64,000 nt of DNA from Rummeliibacillus pycnus (GCF_002884495.1 NZ_KZ614145.1:1440423-1504422), one strand, 5' to 3'; counted from the stretch's first letter, positions 37,505 to 47,292 are shown. Translations and numbers: made by a program. The notes: a model not told the origin generated them from the sequence alone.

Positions 37505-39226
37505 ATGACTGTGCTCATTTCTGATCTTATGAAAACAAATTTTAAATCCTGCATCAAAGAACAAACCATTAGAGAAATACTTCCACTGTTTACAGAAACG
37601 CAATCTAATATTCTTCCAGTAGTAAATCATCACGGTAAATTAATAGGGATTATTACGAAAAATAAAATTTTCCAACTATTAGCTACCCAGACTTCCTTAG
37701 ATTTAACAGTTGAACATTATTATAATGATCGCCCTATATACATTCGCCCAACTGAAGATATTGAAGAAATTAGACCTTTGCTGTTGAAACATAATGTAGG
37801 CCATGCACCTGTTGTGAACGATGAAATGATTCCTATTGGCCTTATATCAACCGAGCAACTTCTTTGGTCTTACAATGTTGTATACTGTCAATTATCCTCT
37901 GTCCTAGAGTTTGCTTATGATGCCATTATTGTTGTTAATCAAAGATCTGAAATTACTAAGGTGAATAAAGGTTTCACGGATTTATTTGGATTAAAAAGTA
38001 AAGAAGTTTTTGGAAAGTCTACTACAGAATTATTTCCGGAATTAGCGATTGAAAATGTCATCAAAAGTGGGATTAGCATTCACAATACACCGCAGATTAT
38101 CGAGGGACAACAATCTCTGATTACGATATTGCCGATTAAAGAAAATGGCAAAACAATTAGCGCAATCTGTAAAGTAACTTATCGTGGATTAACACATTTA
38201 CACGAAGCCTTGACAAAGGTGAAAAAGTTAGAAAAACAGTTATCTGATTATCAAAATGAAATAAGTGAGATGAAAGGTACAAAGTATACATTTTTTGATA
38301 TCGCGGGTGAATCGGAAGCAATTCGCAAAGTAAAGCACGAAGCTACATTAGCATCTAACAGTATATCTACTGTTTTAATCATTGGAGAAAGTGGTACAGG
38401 AAAAGAGTTATTTGCACAGGGAATTCATGCTGCCTCGAAACAACGGGGAACCTTTGTCCAAGTCAACTGTGCGGCTGTCCCCCCTGAATTACTTGAATCA
38501 GAATTTTTCGGTTATGCAGATGGTGCCTTTACAGGGGCTAAAAAAGGGGGCAAGAAAGGGAAATTTGAACTGGCGCAAAATGGTACTATCTTTTTAGATG
38601 AAATTGGTGATATGTCATTAAGCTTACAGACGAAAATTCTTCGTGTTCTTCAAGAAAAAGAATTTCAACCAATTGGTAGTTCAAAAACGATTCATCTAAA
38701 TACGAAAATCATCGCTGCCACCAATCAGAATATCGAAAAACTCGTAGCAGATGGAAAATTCAGAGAAGATCTCTATTACAGGCTCAATATTATGCGTTTA
38801 AATATTCCACCTTTACGAGAAAGAATGGAAGATTTACCGGATATCATTCAAGCAATCATTAATCGTTTAAACAAGAGTGGGTTTTACATACGTGGTGTCA
38901 CACACTCTGCTTTAACAAAACTTATGCAACATTCATGGCCCGGCAATATACGAGAATTACACAATGCTCTAGAAAGAGCCGCCAATTTAAAAATCGGCGA
39001 CTATATCGATGCAGAAAATATCGCTGATTTCAACACAACCACAGAAAAAGATATTCCAAACTACAAGACAACCTCTTCCTATCAAGATAGGTTAAACACA
39101 ACCGAAAAAGATCTGATCATCTTGGCTTTAAAAGAAGCAAAAGGAAATAAAACAAAAGCAAGTCAACTACTGGGTATCAGCAGACCATGGCTCTACGCAA
39201 AAATGAAGAAATATCAAATAGAATAG
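37505..39226 (+). CDS. Sigma-54-dependent activator with CBS, PAS, AAA+ and Fis-type HTH domains
   Basis: A 573-aa regulator. Two CBS motifs occupy residues 1-120 (SDLMKTNFKSC; PTEDIEEIRPLLLKHNVGHA), a PAS domain about 130-230 and a short coiled linker follows. The AAA+ domain (about 260-490) has Walker A GESGTGKE near 294, the sigma-54 contact loop GAFTGAKKG near 340 and Walker B FLDEIGD. The C-terminus (NKTKASQLLGISRPWLYAKM) is a Fis-type helix-turn-helix. It binds upstream sites and remodels sigma-54 polymerase using ATP. CBS pairs often sense adenine nucleotides. It is divergent from the acyl-CoA cluster and convergent with a MaoC-like gene, both with sigma-54 promoters. The AAAGGA site favours ATG 37505 over TTG 37502. 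Confidence 0.94.
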   Translation: MTVLISDLMKTNFKSCIKEQTIREILPLFTETQSNILPVVNHHGKLIGIITKNKIFQLLATQTSLDLTVEHYYNDRPIYIRPTEDIEEIRPLLLKHNVGHAPVVNDEMIPIGLISTEQLLWSYNVVYCQLSSVLEFAYDAIIVVNQRSEITKVNKGFTDLFGLKSKEVFGKSTTELFPELAIENVIKSGISIHNTPQIIEGQQSLITILPIKENGKTISAICKVTYRGLTHLHEALTKVKKLEKQLSDYQNEISEMKGTKYTFFDIAGESEAIRKVKHEATLASNSISTVLIIGESGTGKELFAQGIHAASKQRGTFVQVNCAAVPPELLESEFFGYADGAFTGAKKGGKKGKFELAQNGTIFLDEIGDMSLSLQTKILRVLQEKEFQPIGSSKTIHLNTKIIAATNQNIEKLVADGKFREDLYYRLNIMRLNIPPLRERMEDLPDIIQAIINRLNKSGFYIRGVTHSALTKLMQHSWPGNIRELHNALERAANLKIGDYIDAENIADFNTTTEKDIPNYKTTSSYQDRLNTTEKDLIILALKEAKGNKTKASQLLGISRPWLYAKMKKYQIE

Positions 39227-39246
39227 AACTAAGAACAATATGAAAT

Positions 39247-39280
39247 GAAAAAAGTCGTATACACTAGACGACTTTTTTCT
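39247..39280. terminator. Bidirectional terminator
   Basis: AAAAAGTCGT / ACGACTTTTT between the convergent activator and MaoC-like genes. Confidence 0.85.
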
Positions 39281-39313
39281 CTATTACTTATTAATAATTT
39301 ACCGAGTAATTTA

Positions 39314-39721
39314 TTATTTCGAGACTAATGCTGAAATATGTGCTTTTAACACCAATTCCCTATCATTTTTAAAGGATAATAATTGCAAAATGACTTCCCC
39401 ATCTTCCCTTCTCTCTTGCTTATCAATAACCTCAGTCATGATATAAAGAAGAACATCAGGAAAAACAGGTCGTACAAACTTTAATTGATCAATTCCTGTA
39501 CCAGCAATAAGATCGTCTCCTAATACATTTAAATCGGTCCATAGTTTAAAGGAAACACAAATTGTATGTAGCCCTTCCTTTAAATCTACTAAGTTGCACC
39601 TTCTCTTCATCGACATGCAAATATTGTGGATCAAACTGTAAAATGATATTATTTCATCTTTGTCCATTTTATAAAATTCTTTCTCAAACCTTTGCCCAAT
39701 GGTGATGTCATTAAATTTCAA
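39314..39721 (-). CDS. MaoC-like hot-dog protein under a sigma-54 promoter
   Basis: A 135-aa single hot-dog domain protein (FNDITIGQRFEKEFYKM at the start; DDLIAGTGIDQLKFVRPVFP in the middle). The DLNVLGD..AGTGIDQLKFVRPV stretch corresponds to the MaoC-like core, but the usual catalytic Asp-x5-His loop is replaced by YSLIHNICMSMK, so it may be a non-enzymatic or differently acting thioester-binding protein. I choose TTG 39721: GAGG at 39730-39733 is 8 bases upstream and the predicted sigma-54 transcript begins near 39735, leaving no ribosome binding site for earlier starts. Confidence 0.7.
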   Translation of the reverse strand: MKFNDITIGQRFEKEFYKMDKDEIISFYSLIHNICMSMKRRCNLVDLKEGLHTICVSFKLWTDLNVLGDDLIAGTGIDQLKFVRPVFPDVLLYIMTEVIDKQERREDGEVILQLLSFKNDRELVLKAHISALVSK

Positions 39722-39744
39722 TTTCATCACCTCAATCCATACCC

Positions 39745-39761
39745 TTGCAATTACTATGCCA
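39745..39761 (-). promoter_or_regulatory. Sigma-54 (-24/-12) promoter of the MaoC-like gene
   Basis: TGGCAT-N5-TTGCAA on the minus strand, identical in both conserved blocks to the promoter at 37122-37138. Predicted start near 39735. Confidence 0.85.
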
Positions 39762-39843
39762 AATAATACTCTCTATTCTCGTGGCTTATACAAAAACAAT
39801 CTGTAAGACTTTCTTAACGACTGATGTTTAGAATGCTTTACAG

Positions 39844-39859
39844 ATTGTAAATTGTTTAT
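39844..39859. promoter_or_regulatory. Candidate activator site upstream of the MaoC-like gene
   Basis: ATTGTAAATTGTTTAT matches 15 of 16 bases of the motif at 37437-37452 and lies about 90 bases upstream of the sigma-54 promoter. Confidence 0.55.
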
Positions 39860-39987
39860 TATTCATTTCCATAAACTTAAAATTATAATATTAATTTACA
39901 TTGTCAAGAATCTATTTGCTAAAATATAATTTAGAAAATAATACAAATTAACAGTTTATTTAGTAGGCTATTAGGAGTGATGAAAAG

Positions 39988-41655
39988 TTGGGGAATTTAG
40001 TTCTTTTACTTATTATTGTTGCAGTTGTTTTTGGAGGCTATCATTTATTGACGAAAAATAAAAAAAAGCTAAAAAAATTTCGGGATGAATGGGAATCAGG
40101 AGAGTTTTTAGCACATAGTGAAAATGATCAATCCATATCAATGTACTGGAAAAATAAAAAAAATCATAATCCCAATTATGACGGTGTTGACCAGTTGACG
40201 TGGGATGATTTAGATATGCACACGGTTTTCCAAAAAATCAATTACACACAGACTTCGGTCGGATCAGAATACTTATTTAATCAACTTCGAGATATTGATC
40301 CAACTCTTGAAAACATACAAGATGAAGAAGAACTGTATACATTACTTGGAAACAATCAGTCATTAAGAGAAGAGATTCTATTAATACTATCTGGGCTTGG
40401 AAAAAAGGATTATACCAACTCATCTTCTTTTTTCTATGAAGAGTTCAGTAAAATTAAATATGCGGGTATTTATGTACTTCTTGCATTATTACCAATTGCT
40501 TCAATTTTTCTGATGTTTTATAACCTAAAATACGGAATTCTGAGTTTAATGGGATCTTTTCTAATGAACGCTACAATATACTATAAAAACAAACCAAGAT
40601 TAGAAAATAGTTTGTATTCCATATCTTATATAGCATCCATCATTCATACTGGAAAACGCTTTGCTTCTGTTAAACACCCACAATTTACAAACTTAGCAAA
40701 TGAGTTTAACAAAAATGTGGAACCCATCAAAAAGGTTTTATTTTTGGACAGATTAGCTTCAATTGGTAAAGGCGAAGGAGATATCGATGCTTTTTTTGAG
40801 TATATTCGAATAATATTTTTATTGGACTTTATTTCATATAACAATATCATTAAAACGATTTCAAATAATAAAGTAGAATTCCATGAATTATGGGAACTGA
40901 TTGGACAATTGGATGCAGCAATAGCTGTCGCATTTTACCGTAAATCACATCATGCATATTGTACTCCTACTTTTGTGGAGGAAGAAGAACTTTCGTTCAA
41001 AAATATGGTTCATCCACTAATTAAAAATCCAGTGACAAATTCATCGATATTAGGAAAGAGTACACTCATTACCGGGTCAAACGCATCCGGAAAATCAACG
41101 TATATTAAGGCAATTGCGATTAATGCGATTTTGGCTCAAACCATTAATACAGTTTTGGCAGAAAGCTGGACAATGAAACCAAGTTATATCGTATCTTCAA
41201 TGGCCATTCAGGATAATGTATTAGATGGCGACAGTTACTTTATAGCCGAGATCAAATCACTGAAAAGGATTATTCAATTGTGTGAACAAGGTAAACCGTG
41301 TATCTCTTTTATTGATGAAATACTAAAAGGAACAAACACAATTGAAAGAATAGCAGCATCCGCTTCAATTATGGAATGGCTTTCTTTAAACAAAGGCATG
41401 AATATTATCGCTTCTCATGATATTGAATTAACAGTAATAGCTAGTAAAGTATATGAAAATTATCACTTTCGTGAATCAATTGAAAATGGTAATGTCTATT
41501 TTGATTATACAATCCATCCTGGACCATCGAAAACGAGAAATGCGATTAAGCTTCTAGAAATACTGGATTATCCAGAAAACATCACAAACAAAGCGGCTAA
41601 ATTAGCCGCGTGTTTTACTGAATGTCATGAATGGGAAGAAATGAGAGAACAGTAA
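39988..41655 (+). CDS. Membrane-anchored MutS-like ATPase
   Basis: A 555-aa protein with an N-terminal membrane anchor (residues 1-20) and two further hydrophobic segments near 150-195. Residues 340-540 form a MutS-type ATPase: Walker A TGSNASGKSTYIKAI near 363, FIAEIKSLKRI, Walker B CISFIDEILKGTNTIERIAAS and a SHDIEL motif. The mismatch-recognition and clamp domains of MutS are missing. It belongs to the poorly studied membrane MutS-related family; it is not a mismatch repair protein in the usual sense. Start TTG 39988 has TAGGAG 12 bases upstream. Monocistronic. Confidence 0.88.
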   Translation: MGNLVLLLIIVAVVFGGYHLLTKNKKKLKKFRDEWESGEFLAHSENDQSISMYWKNKKNHNPNYDGVDQLTWDDLDMHTVFQKINYTQTSVGSEYLFNQLRDIDPTLENIQDEEELYTLLGNNQSLREEILLILSGLGKKDYTNSSSFFYEEFSKIKYAGIYVLLALLPIASIFLMFYNLKYGILSLMGSFLMNATIYYKNKPRLENSLYSISYIASIIHTGKRFASVKHPQFTNLANEFNKNVEPIKKVLFLDRLASIGKGEGDIDAFFEYIRIIFLLDFISYNNIIKTISNNKVEFHELWELIGQLDAAIAVAFYRKSHHAYCTPTFVEEEELSFKNMVHPLIKNPVTNSSILGKSTLITGSNASGKSTYIKAIAINAILAQTINTVLAESWTMKPSYIVSSMAIQDNVLDGDSYFIAEIKSLKRIIQLCEQGKPCISFIDEILKGTNTIERIAASASIMEWLSLNKGMNIIASHDIELTVIASKVYENYHFRESIENGNVYFDYTIHPGPSKTRNAIKLLEILDYPENITNKAAKLAACFTECHEWEEMREQ

Positions 41656-41925
41656 CACATTCCTAAATAACAACAATCGAAATCTTTTATTCTTCCATCT
41701 ATATTTTAGGAAAAAGGCTGTATAGAAACTCGTATTTTTTCAAGTTACTATACAGTCTGAATGGAGAGGATAATATCTCAGTTCACTTCCATATTAGCAA
41801 TTCTATTAGTGAAAATTTTTCCATATAAAAAATCATTTAGATAAATTTACTCACCAAGAAAAGGAAAAATTTCTTAACAAAAACAGTAGCTAATTGAATT
41901 AATTTCTACACACTAAGTTCAACAA

Positions 41926-42459
41926 TCAATACTTTCCATGAATCTTACGTGGCAAATTCCAATTATAATATACTGATAGTATTCTAAGTACAACCATTCC
42001 AACTAATAGAGAAAATGTAGAAAATGGTCCTTGAGCCCAATTTAACCCAATCACAAGTCCGGCCAATGCTGCCCATAAAGCATATATTTCAGAATGAAAA
42101 ATAAGCGGTTTTCTGCCTACAAATACATCCCGAATCATTCCACCACCTGCTCCTGTCATCGTAGAAGCGATGATAACAGAAATCAAAGGGGCGTGAATTG
42201 AAACTGCCCAGTTTGCACCTTGTATAGAAAAAGCAGCTAATCCAATAGCATCAAAAAATATGACCCACTTCTTCCACTGGTAGATCCACTTATTCGGAAG
42301 TATAAATGCAATGAAAATAATGATAATGGCTACCTTAAATAAATCCTCTTGCTGCCAAATATTTTCAACTGGTATTCCTACAATTAAATTACGAACCAAT
42401 CCACCTCCAAATGCAGTCTTTCTGAATAGTAAAGATCTGTTCTGGTTAACAACTGACAT
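41926..42459 (-). pseudogene. TRIC-type (UPF0126) cation channel gene lacking its first membrane helix
   Basis: From TAFGGGLVRNLIVGIPV to the end (177 aa) it matches the UPF0126/TRIC family: a second repeat with TGAGGGMIRDVFVGRKP is complete. The family normally has about 30 residues forming the first helix before TAFGGG; here MSVVNQNRSLLFRK stands in their place, is not hydrophobic, and no helix is found in other frames upstream. There is no ribosome binding site before ATG 42459. It is most likely a 5'-truncated remnant. Confidence 0.65.
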
Positions 42460-43310
42460 TAAATTTTGAGATCATCGAGTTACTAGCCATCGCCCTAACA
42501 AGGAATTAGATATAATACCTCTGGTTTATGGTAGCGAAGTCATTTAAATGAAGTTTCTTTTTTCAAAAATGATAGAAAATATCAAACCCACAATTATGAT
42601 AACAAGAAGTGTATTTGTAATAAAACATGTCCACTATAAGTTTGACCCAAAGTTAATGTAAGCATTCTAAGCAACCATCGACTTTTCCCTCTCACAAAGC
42701 TCTTGCTGGAATACTTTTATCCCTTCCATTCAATTAGTAACTTCTTTCACATTCATTATAATGAGCTTACTACTTATTTCTGAGTCAATATTTGAGCAAA
42801 TCCTCAAAAAGAAGAGTAAAAAATTTAACACTTATAGATTTACAACAAAAAAAGAGGGTTAGTTTTTTACCTATTGAACGAAAAACTATTGAAGCAATTT
42901 ATTCGTATTTCAAAACTAAAAAGAAGATTGTTGAAATTGATTAATAAAAAAGTCATTGAAGCCTTTTGGCAATAATGATTATATCTTGTTCTTTTAATGC
43001 AATAAAACGGCTATCGGTTTCAATTGTTAGTTCTCCTTCTATAACATAAAGAAGTTGCAACCCTTGGTTTATCCTTTGCGATAAATATTGTATGTTCCTT
43101 AAAGAAATTTGAAAATCCGTGAATTGTTTTGTTCCATCAAAATCATTCCTTATTTATTCTTGGTTGTGACATAATGAATTTTTTTACCCATCGTTCTGAA
43201 AAAAGAAAACTAACGCAACTTTATTGAAAACTCCACCAAAAAAAGAGGGTGAAACGATTTGATCGCTCCATCCCGTTACACATCTTTAATTTAAAAAAAT
43301 TCTATATAGA
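42460..43310. other. Decayed intergenic region
   Basis: About 850 bases without an intact gene. It contains a cupin-like remnant (listed separately) and short degenerate frames. The truncated channel gene at one end and the remnant in the middle suggest a past deletion or rearrangement here. No insertion sequence is recognisable. Confidence 0.5.
42953..43150 (-). pseudogene. Fragment of a cupin-domain (AraC-type N-terminal) regulator
   Basis: An open minus-strand frame ending at 42953 reads QGLQLLYVIEGELTIETDSR then FIALKEQDIIII. This is the beta-strand pattern of the cupin sensor found at the start of AraC-family regulators. It has no start codon with a ribosome binding site and ends in AKRLQ without the helix-turn-helix part. 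Confidence 0.45.
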
Positions 43311-44981
43311 TCACCGATTTCGAGTTTCCCATTCAGTACTTGTAAACTCAGGCGTGATGTTTTTTTGATCCGTTTTAACTTGAGGCTTTAACACATACCA
43401 TCCTCTTTCATTTACAGTGCTGTCAGTAATATATTGGAAGCGTATAAACTTCGTACCCGCTGGTAATTGGTAAGATTTTTCTTGCCATTGATCACTAGTT
43501 CCTGTAAATAAACCAAGCTCATTCCACGTTGTTCCATCTAGAGAAATTTCAACTTTCCCGATATCTGCATCTTTTTCCATTCGGTACCACGTTAGAAAAT
43601 GAAGAACAGATGGTTTATGAATATTCACTTCAGCTTGTAATATGGCATTCTTTTTGTCACCGTATCCAGCAAACCATGCTTTTTTATTTCCTGGAATGGC
43701 AACAGGAATGGCATCTGCAGCCTGTCTTGCCACAAGCCTTCTCGTTTGATTTATTGATAGGGTATTTCGCGTCGGATGTACACGATTGGTTAGTAAGATA
43801 ACGATGGTCTTATTTTTGGGACTAATCACTAAAGAAGCTCCTGTAAAACCCGTATGCCCTATTGTATTCACATCCGTTAATCCATCCATATACCATCCTT
43901 GATTTACATCAAAACCAAGACCATGGTCGTTACCAGGAAACGCTTGATTCATATTTTGCTCCATTAATTTAACCGTTGAAGGTTTTAAAATGTGCGCTTG
44001 ATCATATGTTCCATCTTTTAATAACATCTGCCCTAAAACTGTCAAATCGTGCGCAGTTGAAAACACACCTGCGTGGCCAGCTACACCACCTAAAGCCCAT
44101 GCATTTTCATCGTGAACTTGCCCCCATACTATACCTCTTTCAGTCCAAGGCTGATATTCTGTCGCAGCAATTCTTGGTTGTAAAGAGGCTGGGGGATTAT
44201 ACATTGTATCTTTCATACCTAATGGAATTATAATATGTTGTTTTACATATTCATCCAGTCTTTTCCCTGTCAATCTTTCAACAAGAACTCCTAGTGTAAT
44301 CATATTTAAATCACTATACGTATACTTTGAATTAGGTGGATTCGATAGACTATGTTTTAAAACGATTTCTAAACGTTCTTCTCTAGATGCTGCCTTCTTA
44401 TATAAATCGATTCCTTGGTCAAATCCTGATGTGTGGGTCATCAATTGCCGAATAGTAACGTTCTTCTTTCCATTTTCCGCAAATTCAGGTATATACTTCG
44501 CTACTGGTTCATCGAGTTGAAATTTGCCTTTTTCGTATAATTGCATTGCTGCAATAGTAGTAAAAACTTTACTAATTGAAGCAATATCAAAAATCGTATT
44601 GGGTTGCATTAAAATAGGTTCATCTGATTCGGTATATTGGTCATCCAAGTATCGATAGGCATATCCATATGCTTGTTCTTTTACTGTAGTTCCTTTTCTT
44701 GTTATAGAAACAACTGCACCAGGCATCACTTTTTGGTTGATTGCATTTTGGATAATTTGATCGATTTTGTTCAAAGGTTCCTCCACCATTCCAGCATCCT
44801 TTGGTTGACCATCATGCAACAATTGTGATGAAGAACCTGGATGATCCCATGAAAACTGATCATACTGATAGTTCACCTCTATCTTTTTAAGTTTTGATGC
44901 ATAACTAAAGTCTAGAATGACTAATGAAAACATTGCTATTATCATGCCAATTGAACATATTTTCCATAACCGCTTTTTCAA
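43311..44981 (-). CDS. amiE: AmiE-like muropeptide amidase/serine hydrolase (beta-lactamase fold)
   Basis: A 556-aa exported serine hydrolase. A signal anchor covers residues 7-28. The catalytic motifs are S135-x-x-K138 (FDIASISKVF), YSDLN near residue 217 and HTG (GHTGFTG) near 370. The C-terminal 120 residues form an extra beta domain (TWYRMEKDADIGKVEISLDG) like a discoidin/galactose-binding fold. With the adjacent nagZ it matches the nagZ-amiE pair of Bacillus subtilis, in which AmiE removes the peptide from MurNAc after NagZ cuts GlcNAc from peptidoglycan fragments. It starts 11 bases after nagZ. The murQ/murR/murP genes of that pathway are not in this window. Confidence 0.87.
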   Translation of the reverse strand: MKKRLWKICSIGMIIAMFSLVILDFSYASKLKKIEVNYQYDQFSWDHPGSSSQLLHDGQPKDAGMVEEPLNKIDQIIQNAINQKVMPGAVVSITRKGTTVKEQAYGYAYRYLDDQYTESDEPILMQPNTIFDIASISKVFTTIAAMQLYEKGKFQLDEPVAKYIPEFAENGKKNVTIRQLMTHTSGFDQGIDLYKKAASREERLEIVLKHSLSNPPNSKYTYSDLNMITLGVLVERLTGKRLDEYVKQHIIIPLGMKDTMYNPPASLQPRIAATEYQPWTERGIVWGQVHDENAWALGGVAGHAGVFSTAHDLTVLGQMLLKDGTYDQAHILKPSTVKLMEQNMNQAFPGNDHGLGFDVNQGWYMDGLTDVNTIGHTGFTGASLVISPKNKTIVILLTNRVHPTRNTLSINQTRRLVARQAADAIPVAIPGNKKAWFAGYGDKKNAILQAEVNIHKPSVLHFLTWYRMEKDADIGKVEISLDGTTWNELGLFTGTSDQWQEKSYQLPAGTKFIRFQYITDSTVNERGWYVLKPQVKTDQKNITPEFTSTEWETRNR

Positions 44982-44992
44982 AATAACCCCTC

Positions 44993-46762
44993 CTATTTTA
45001 ACTGAAGACCAAATCCAAAATCATATAGTTTAGGTATTGTTACAGGTAACTTTCCATTTGGTTGGATTTCCCCTGCTAATACTTTAGTTAATGCTTGTGT
45101 TGAGATATCACGATTACCATATGTTAAGATATTGGCATCTACTTCTGGAAAGGCCATAATATCATAAGGGTTTCTCATAGATGCTACAACAACAGGTTTT
45201 CCTGTTTGTTTCAAAGCTCTAACAAGTGCCTGTTGAGCATTATTCGTGTTAGCATTATAAGTTGTCACAATAATGACATCTACATTTTGCGCACATGTTA
45301 CAGCCGTTAGAATTTGATCTGTTGTTGGGGATGTGCCAGTACTAGAAATGATGGAATCCATGCCTTTTTCGATAAGAAGGTTAGCCAATCTTTCTGAATT
45401 CGCTATTGAAGGGCCTGTTACTAATAGTTTTTTCCCCTTCTGTAGCGGTAAGATTTTGTGTTCATTTTTAATTAAAGTAATGCTAGCTTCCGTCAATTGA
45501 TCTGCAAATTTTAAATGTTCAGCCCCTCCAATAAGATGAATTGCATCTTTGTTTACATAAGGCTGTAGAATAATTCCCCGTTTATATTTTGCTAGCAATA
45601 TTCTTGAGACAGACTGATCCAATCGTTGTTTACTTATTTCTTTTGTCTTCACAGCTTTTAGCATGGCATTATATGCAACTTCTACATCTGGTGGATTCAG
45701 TAGAATATCTGCCCCCGCTTGAAATGCTGCTACAGGTACTTCAGCCATTGGCAAAACATTTGCCCCTGACATATCTAAACTATCCGTAATAATCAACCCG
45801 TCATATCCTAATTTTTCACGAAGCATACCTGTCATAATTGGTTTTGATAATGTCGCAGGAAGACCTGAGTCATCGAGTGCTGGAACTACTATATGTGCAG
45901 TCATAATTGCATCAATCCCATTCTGAATAGCTTGTATAAATGGTTTTAAATCCACATTTTTCAATGTTTGCAGGTTATGATTCACTATTGGTAACCCATA
46001 ATGGGAATCTACATTTGTATCGCCATGGCCAGGAAAATGCTTTCCAGTCGCAATGACATTTTGGCTTTGAAGTCCCTTGACCTGTCGAATTCCTAGTGAA
46101 GCAACTAGATCTGGATTTTCTGAATAGGATCTCACTCCGATTACTGGGTTTTCAGGATTCATATTGACATCTAAATCAGGAGCAAAGTCCATATTAACGC
46201 CTAAACTTTTCAATTCTATTCCCATGATTTTAGCTGATTTTTTAGCCAAATCCGCAGATCTTGTTGCACCAAGTGCCATATTACCGGGAAATACAGTTGC
46301 AGGTTCTGCTATTCGGGCAACAACTCCTCCCTCTTGATCCGTTGAGATGAATAAAGGGATTTTTGACTTTTGCTTCAACGCAATTTCTTGTAAACCATTT
46401 GATAACGATTGCACTTGATTGAAATCAACCGGGCTTCCAATATTATGAGACCAATTAAAGTAAATAACGCCTCCAATATGATATTTCTCAATGATTTCTT
46501 TAAAATTTGCACCTCCACGATTCTTCTCTCTATTAGTTGCAGCAAACTCTGGATCAATTGTTGTTTTTCCGTAAGCATGTACGATAAAAAGTTGTCCTAC
46601 TTTTTCTTCAATTGACATGTTCTTTACTTGTTCTTTCACCCACTTTTTTGCCATTCGATCCTCATTTCCATTTGTTTTAATCTTCGCTTCCGACATAGGA
46701 ACATTAGAAAACGTAAAAAGAAGCACTAATGTCAAAAAAGAAATAACAACCCGTTTCCCCAT
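44993..46762 (-). CDS. nagZ: Exported beta-N-acetylglucosaminidase NagZ (GH3)
   Basis: A 589-aa protein with a signal peptide (residues 1-26) and a GH3 domain. Diagnostic motifs are STDQEGG, KHFPGHGDTNVDSHYGLP, which carries the Asp-His catalytic pair of NagZ enzymes, and LIITDSLDM with the nucleophile Asp. A C-terminal GH3-C-like domain follows. It removes non-reducing GlcNAc from peptidoglycan fragments outside the cell. Upstream of amiE on the same strand, forming a two-gene muropeptide recovery operon. Confidence 0.92.
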   Translation of the reverse strand: MGKRVVISFLTLVLLFTFSNVPMSEAKIKTNGNEDRMAKKWVKEQVKNMSIEEKVGQLFIVHAYGKTTIDPEFAATNREKNRGGANFKEIIEKYHIGGVIYFNWSHNIGSPVDFNQVQSLSNGLQEIALKQKSKIPLFISTDQEGGVVARIAEPATVFPGNMALGATRSADLAKKSAKIMGIELKSLGVNMDFAPDLDVNMNPENPVIGVRSYSENPDLVASLGIRQVKGLQSQNVIATGKHFPGHGDTNVDSHYGLPIVNHNLQTLKNVDLKPFIQAIQNGIDAIMTAHIVVPALDDSGLPATLSKPIMTGMLREKLGYDGLIITDSLDMSGANVLPMAEVPVAAFQAGADILLNPPDVEVAYNAMLKAVKTKEISKQRLDQSVSRILLAKYKRGIILQPYVNKDAIHLIGGAEHLKFADQLTEASITLIKNEHKILPLQKGKKLLVTGPSIANSERLANLLIEKGMDSIISSTGTSPTTDQILTAVTCAQNVDVIIVTTYNANTNNAQQALVRALKQTGKPVVVASMRNPYDIMAFPEVDANILTYGNRDISTQALTKVLAGEIQPNGKLPVTIPKLYDFGFGLQLK

Positions 46763-47127
46763 TCACTTTCCCCCTTTGCCCCAATTTTTAGTACTTTTCA
46801 TATTCAATTCAAAACGCTTCAGCTATATTGTTCTATACTTACTATTTCATATCCTTTTTATCAGAAAACCTCAATATAACGATCTGTATTCTTTATAAGA
46901 AGAATTGTAACTAGGTGAAGGTGACTAAGCGAACTGATCCTGTTAAGCAAATTATTCACAATAGATCTAAAAAATAACCTCATTCGTATGACGAATATAG
47001 ACAATTGCGTATGCTCCCTTAAAAATACAGCATAAATTATTATCAAGTTAGTAGTTATATTTTAACTAAATCGGTACATATTATTTAAAATATAATTTTT
47101 GACGAAATGAAAAGGAGGTATAAACCA
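46763..47127. other. Intergenic region between nagZ and microprotein B
   Basis: AT-rich, no supportable ORF. TATAAT at 47091-47096 could be the -10 element of the microprotein gene, but no matching -35 is evident. Confidence 0.4.
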
Positions 47128-47292
47128 ATGACAAAAGTTGTTTTAATCAACGGTAAATATTTAGCTATTTTAAATGATCGTCAGGTTATTGAAACAAAAG
47201 AATTACCCGAAGGTATCGATCTTGGTGCAATGGGAGAAGTTGAATACGATCACCAAACTGGTCAAATTATTATTGATGGACAGATTATTTAA
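47128..47292 (+). CDS. Unrecognised 54-aa microprotein, copy B
   Basis: ATG 47128 is 9 bases after AAAGGAGG (47111-47118); an earlier in-frame ATG lies inside that site and is rejected. The product opens MTKVVLINGKYLAILNDRQV and ends DGQII, 74% identical to copy A at 1278-1442 and of identical length. Conserved core: KELPEGI-x-LGAM-x-EVEYDH-x-TGQII. There is no signal or membrane segment. As in copy A, the last codons form one arm of a terminator. Function unknown; the pair is 46 kb apart in unrelated surroundings. Confidence 0.87.
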   Translation: MTKVVLINGKYLAILNDRQVIETKELPEGIDLGAMGEVEYDHQTGQIIIDGQII

